A stretch of DNA of 7,371 bases, from the NCBI GenBank assembly GCA_030666885.1, contig DAOUWY010000091.1, forward strand, positions 1 through 7,371, read 5' to 3'. The notes beneath the pieces are model-generated. The model worked only from the letters and a program-made list of their open reading frames with translations. It was not told the DNA's origin and did no database searches. The DNA is from Methanosarcinales archaeon (GTDB lineage Archaea > Halobacteriota > Methanosarcinia > Methanosarcinales > Methanocomedenaceae). Both the position numbers and the translations under genes were made by a program. Below, in pieces: positions 6,350 to 7,371 of this stretch (its first letter is position 1; every line of letters starts with the position of its first letter).

Positions 6350-6698
6350 ATTCGAAGCTGTCCCGGAATTCCCAAAAGAGTTGAATATTGCAATTAAAAA
6401 GTATAAACACCTTGAAGAAGATTTTGAGAGATTCAAAAAAGCGTTAGAAATAAACCAACCACAAGAAATGCGTGGGAATTTTAGAATAAGTGATCTTGGA
6501 ATTAATGTTAAAATACCAATTTATAAAGTGAAGCATTTCAGGTCTCTGGTTTTTAAAGGAAAAGGCTCTAAAAGTGGTTTTCGTATAATTTATGCGCACA
6601 TGAATAAAGAACATAAAATAATCTTTATTGAGTTTTATCATAAAAATAATAAAACGAACCATGATATAAAAAGAATAAAAAAATATTTTGAAGAATAG
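6324..6698 (+). CDS. RelE/ParE-like toxin
   Basis: A 124-residue basic protein, likely a type II toxin. The RelE/ParE-like pattern is visible: two N-terminal helices (FPKELNIAIKKYKHLEEDFERFKKAL, about 16-41), then strands IYKVKHFRSLVFKGKG (66-81), SGFRIIYAHM (84-93) and KIIFIEFYHKNNKTNHD (98-114), and a C-terminal lysine-rich helix. Members with this fold usually cut mRNA in the ribosome or act on gyrase; which applies here cannot be told. The start is uncertain: ATG codons occur at 6324, 6327, 6330 and 6336, and AAGGA (6316-6320) is 3, 6, 9 and 15 nt before them, so 6327 or 6330 may be used. All lie inside the antitoxin gene, giving the translational coupling typical of such pairs. AT-rich like its partner. 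Confidence 0.8.
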   Translation: MMMKMTAIKFEAVPEFPKELNIAIKKYKHLEEDFERFKKALEINQPQEMRGNFRISDLGINVKIPIYKVKHFRSLVFKGKGSKSGFRIIYAHMNKEHKIIFIEFYHKNNKTNHDIKRIKKYFEE

Positions 6699-6789
6699 TA
6701 ACTCATCATTGTATCTGAGCCTCTGGCATATGCACTAACTCAAAAGAATTAATTTAACTGTATCAAAACTGAACCCATCAGCTTCCATA

Positions 6790-7004
6790 TGATGGACGGG
6801 CACCTAGATCCTATTATTGTGAGGGATGAGCCTGACAGGCCCCAGCCCAGGCTGGACAGGAATGCGGGGAATGGTATGAGTGTGTCTGTGGGCCGGATAC
6901 GGGAAGGTATCAGGTACATGGTAATGGGGCACAATACTATCCGGGGCGCGGCAGGGGCTAGTATGCTGAATGCTGAACTGATGCATAAGAAAGTGTATTT
7001 CTGA
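6790..7004 (+). pseudogene. Truncated asd remnant (C-terminal fragment with internal in-frame deletion)
   Basis: Sixteen bases (6790-6805) match asd 5301-5316 exactly, encoding MDGHL around the catalytic histidine. The next 105 bases of asd (35 codons, residues 244-278) are missing, and the match resumes at 6806 and continues in frame to the same stop. The fragment would encode only the last part of the enzyme, without the nucleotide-binding domain or catalytic cysteine, and no Shine-Dalgarno precedes its ATG at 6789, so it is almost certainly not a functional enzyme. Of the 9 base differences over the 199-nt match, 6 are synonymous; the changed residues are His279 to Asp, Val331 to Met and Gly341 to Val. 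The 91 nt between the toxin stop and this fragment hold no gene. Confidence 0.88.
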
Positions 7005-7066
7005 GTCCTGTTGGGCCTGGATTTCCTTGGTTTTTTTTGTGGGGTTATTCTACCTTGAGAGGGGGG
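6806..7066. repeat. Direct repeat, right copy: asd 3' end plus downstream region
   Basis: Counterpart of the segment at 5422-5683. It includes the end of the asd remnant, the CCTTGG-T8 motif (7025-7038) and the following GTGGGGTTATT, ending around 7066. Coding positions are much better conserved than the noncoding tail, which has several gaps. Confidence 0.88.
7031..7038 (+). terminator. Duplicated T-run terminator
   Basis: Eight T residues in the same context as the run behind the intact asd. It may still stop transcription leaving the toxin-antitoxin operon, since no other T-run of this length lies between 6698 and here. Confidence 0.35.
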
Positions 7067-7090
7067 TAATCCTGATAAACGGTGTATATA

Positions 7091-7120
7091 GGGTCAGTAC
7101 ATTTGTACGGGGTCACTACA
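7091..7120. repeat. Pair of 11-bp direct repeats flanking a small inverted repeat
   Basis: GGGTCAGTACA (7091-7101) and GGGTCACTACA (7110-7120) match at 10 of 11 positions with a 19-bp period. Between and overlapping them GTACA-TT-TGTAC (7097-7108) is a perfect inverted repeat. On the minus strand the units read TGTAGTGACCC and TGTACTGACCC. They could be protein-binding sites or the edge of a mobile element. Confidence 0.55.
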
Positions 7121-7154
7121 CTCGGAATGAATTCCGAGGCATCAAGCTTGATGC
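7121..7154. repeat. Two abutting perfect palindromes
   Basis: CTCGGAAT-GA-ATTCCGAG (7121-7138, 8-bp arms, 2-nt centre) is followed immediately by the perfect 16-bp palindrome GCATCAAGCTTGATGC (7139-7154). Together they fill 34 nt with no gap and could form twin hairpins in single-stranded DNA or RNA. They sit outside any gene, between the asd remnant and the gene at 7293. The rest of 7155-7228 shows nothing else recognisable. Confidence 0.7.
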
Positions 7155-7228
7155 TCAGGAATTCTATCAAAAATTTCCGCAGCTTATTTTTATAATACCT
7201 CAGGTTAATAGTACATATAGCAATCAAA

Positions 7229-7236
7229 GTATATAT
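7229..7236 (+). promoter_or_regulatory. Candidate TATA box for the gene starting at 7293
   Basis: GTATATAT, 57-64 nt before the ATG. A start site near 7258 would give a leader of about 35 nt containing AGGGGG, the same arrangement as for the toxin-antitoxin operon. Confidence 0.4.
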
Positions 7237-7292
7237 GTAGTTTTACGTAGTTAAAACTTTCCGATAATCTGTATTTCCCATAGGGGGTTTAA

Positions 7293-7371
7293 ATGAGAGA
7301 AGTAGTCCTGAAAATCACAATACCAGATAACTGGATAAAGGATATTACGGAAAAATATCCTGTTTCAATCA
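7293..7371 (+). CDS. Unidentified protein, N-terminal fragment
   Basis: The first 26 codons of a gene that continues past the right edge. The ATG has AGGGGG (7282-7287) 5 nt upstream and a TATA-like box at 7229. The visible N-terminus begins MREVVLKITIPDNWIKDI, a short amphipathic strand followed by a helix. This recalls the amino ends of archaeal Bat-type (HTH_10) transcription regulators, but 26 residues are too few to decide and the assignment is only a guess. The open frame, good start context and lack of a stop support a real gene. Confidence 0.55.
   Translation, partial: MREVVLKITIPDNWIKDITEKYPVSI

Noticed and set aside
6789..7004. The asd remnant as a functional 71-residue small protein
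   Set aside because: No ribosome binding site, and it lacks the nucleotide-binding domain and catalytic cysteine; better read as a fragment.
7027..7254. Open frames on both strands over the palindrome region (7027-7254 plus, 7045-7227 minus)
   Set aside because: No recognisable domain or Shine-Dalgarno, and they run through T-runs, palindromes and the duplicated asd tail; most likely chance frames, although a decayed mobile-element gene cannot be excluded.
1..7371. CRISPR array, tRNA/rRNA gene or intact insertion sequence
   Set aside because: No regularly spaced repeat-spacer series, no tRNA-like cloverleaf noticed by eye, and no transposase-like frame were found; small RNAs without hallmark motifs cannot be excluded by eye.

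Overview
The window looks like chromosomal DNA of a euryarchaeon of the methanogen/ANME group, most likely in or near Methanosarcinales. This is an inference from gene content: a fused two-repeat (alpha2-type) tRNA-splicing endonuclease, a DUF1786 protein, an archaeal MoaB, small 2[4Fe-4S] ferredoxins, an archaeal-type aspartate-semialdehyde dehydrogenase and a membrane di-heme cytochrome b. TATA-like boxes and T-run ends, rather than bacterial -35/-10 promoters and hairpin terminators, fit an archaeon. The species cannot be fixed from the sequence alone.

Layout. Positions 1-1053 (minus strand) hold a cytochrome b gene followed by the start of an exported protein, separated by a strong imperfect hairpin; this is probably a membrane electron-transfer module that continues off the left edge. 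Positions 1261-2914 hold a divergent pair, moaB (minus) and a DUF1786 gene (plus), sharing a 43-nt promoter region. endA (2922-3995, minus) is convergent with DUF1786. Positions 4136-5620 (plus) hold two small ferredoxin genes and asd. The second ferredoxin has lost the fourth cysteine of both clusters and keeps the other six.

Positions 5621-7292 are accessory. An AT-rich toxin-antitoxin pair (Panacea/DUF4065 antitoxin, RelE-like toxin) lies between two copies of the asd 3' end plus its downstream T-run. The right copy is a remnant with an in-frame internal deletion. Next to it are two abutting palindromes and a pair of 11-bp direct repeats. A new gene begins at 7293 and runs off the right edge.

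How the genes may work together. Cytochrome b and the exported protein suggest quinone- or methanophenazine-linked electron transfer toward the outside of the membrane. The ferredoxins beside asd may be a co-transcribed redox/amino-acid unit; in methanogens aspartate semialdehyde also feeds an iron-sulfur-dependent homocysteine route, so the link is attractive but not demonstrated here. The toxin-antitoxin block looks like a separate acquisition placed just behind asd without breaking it.
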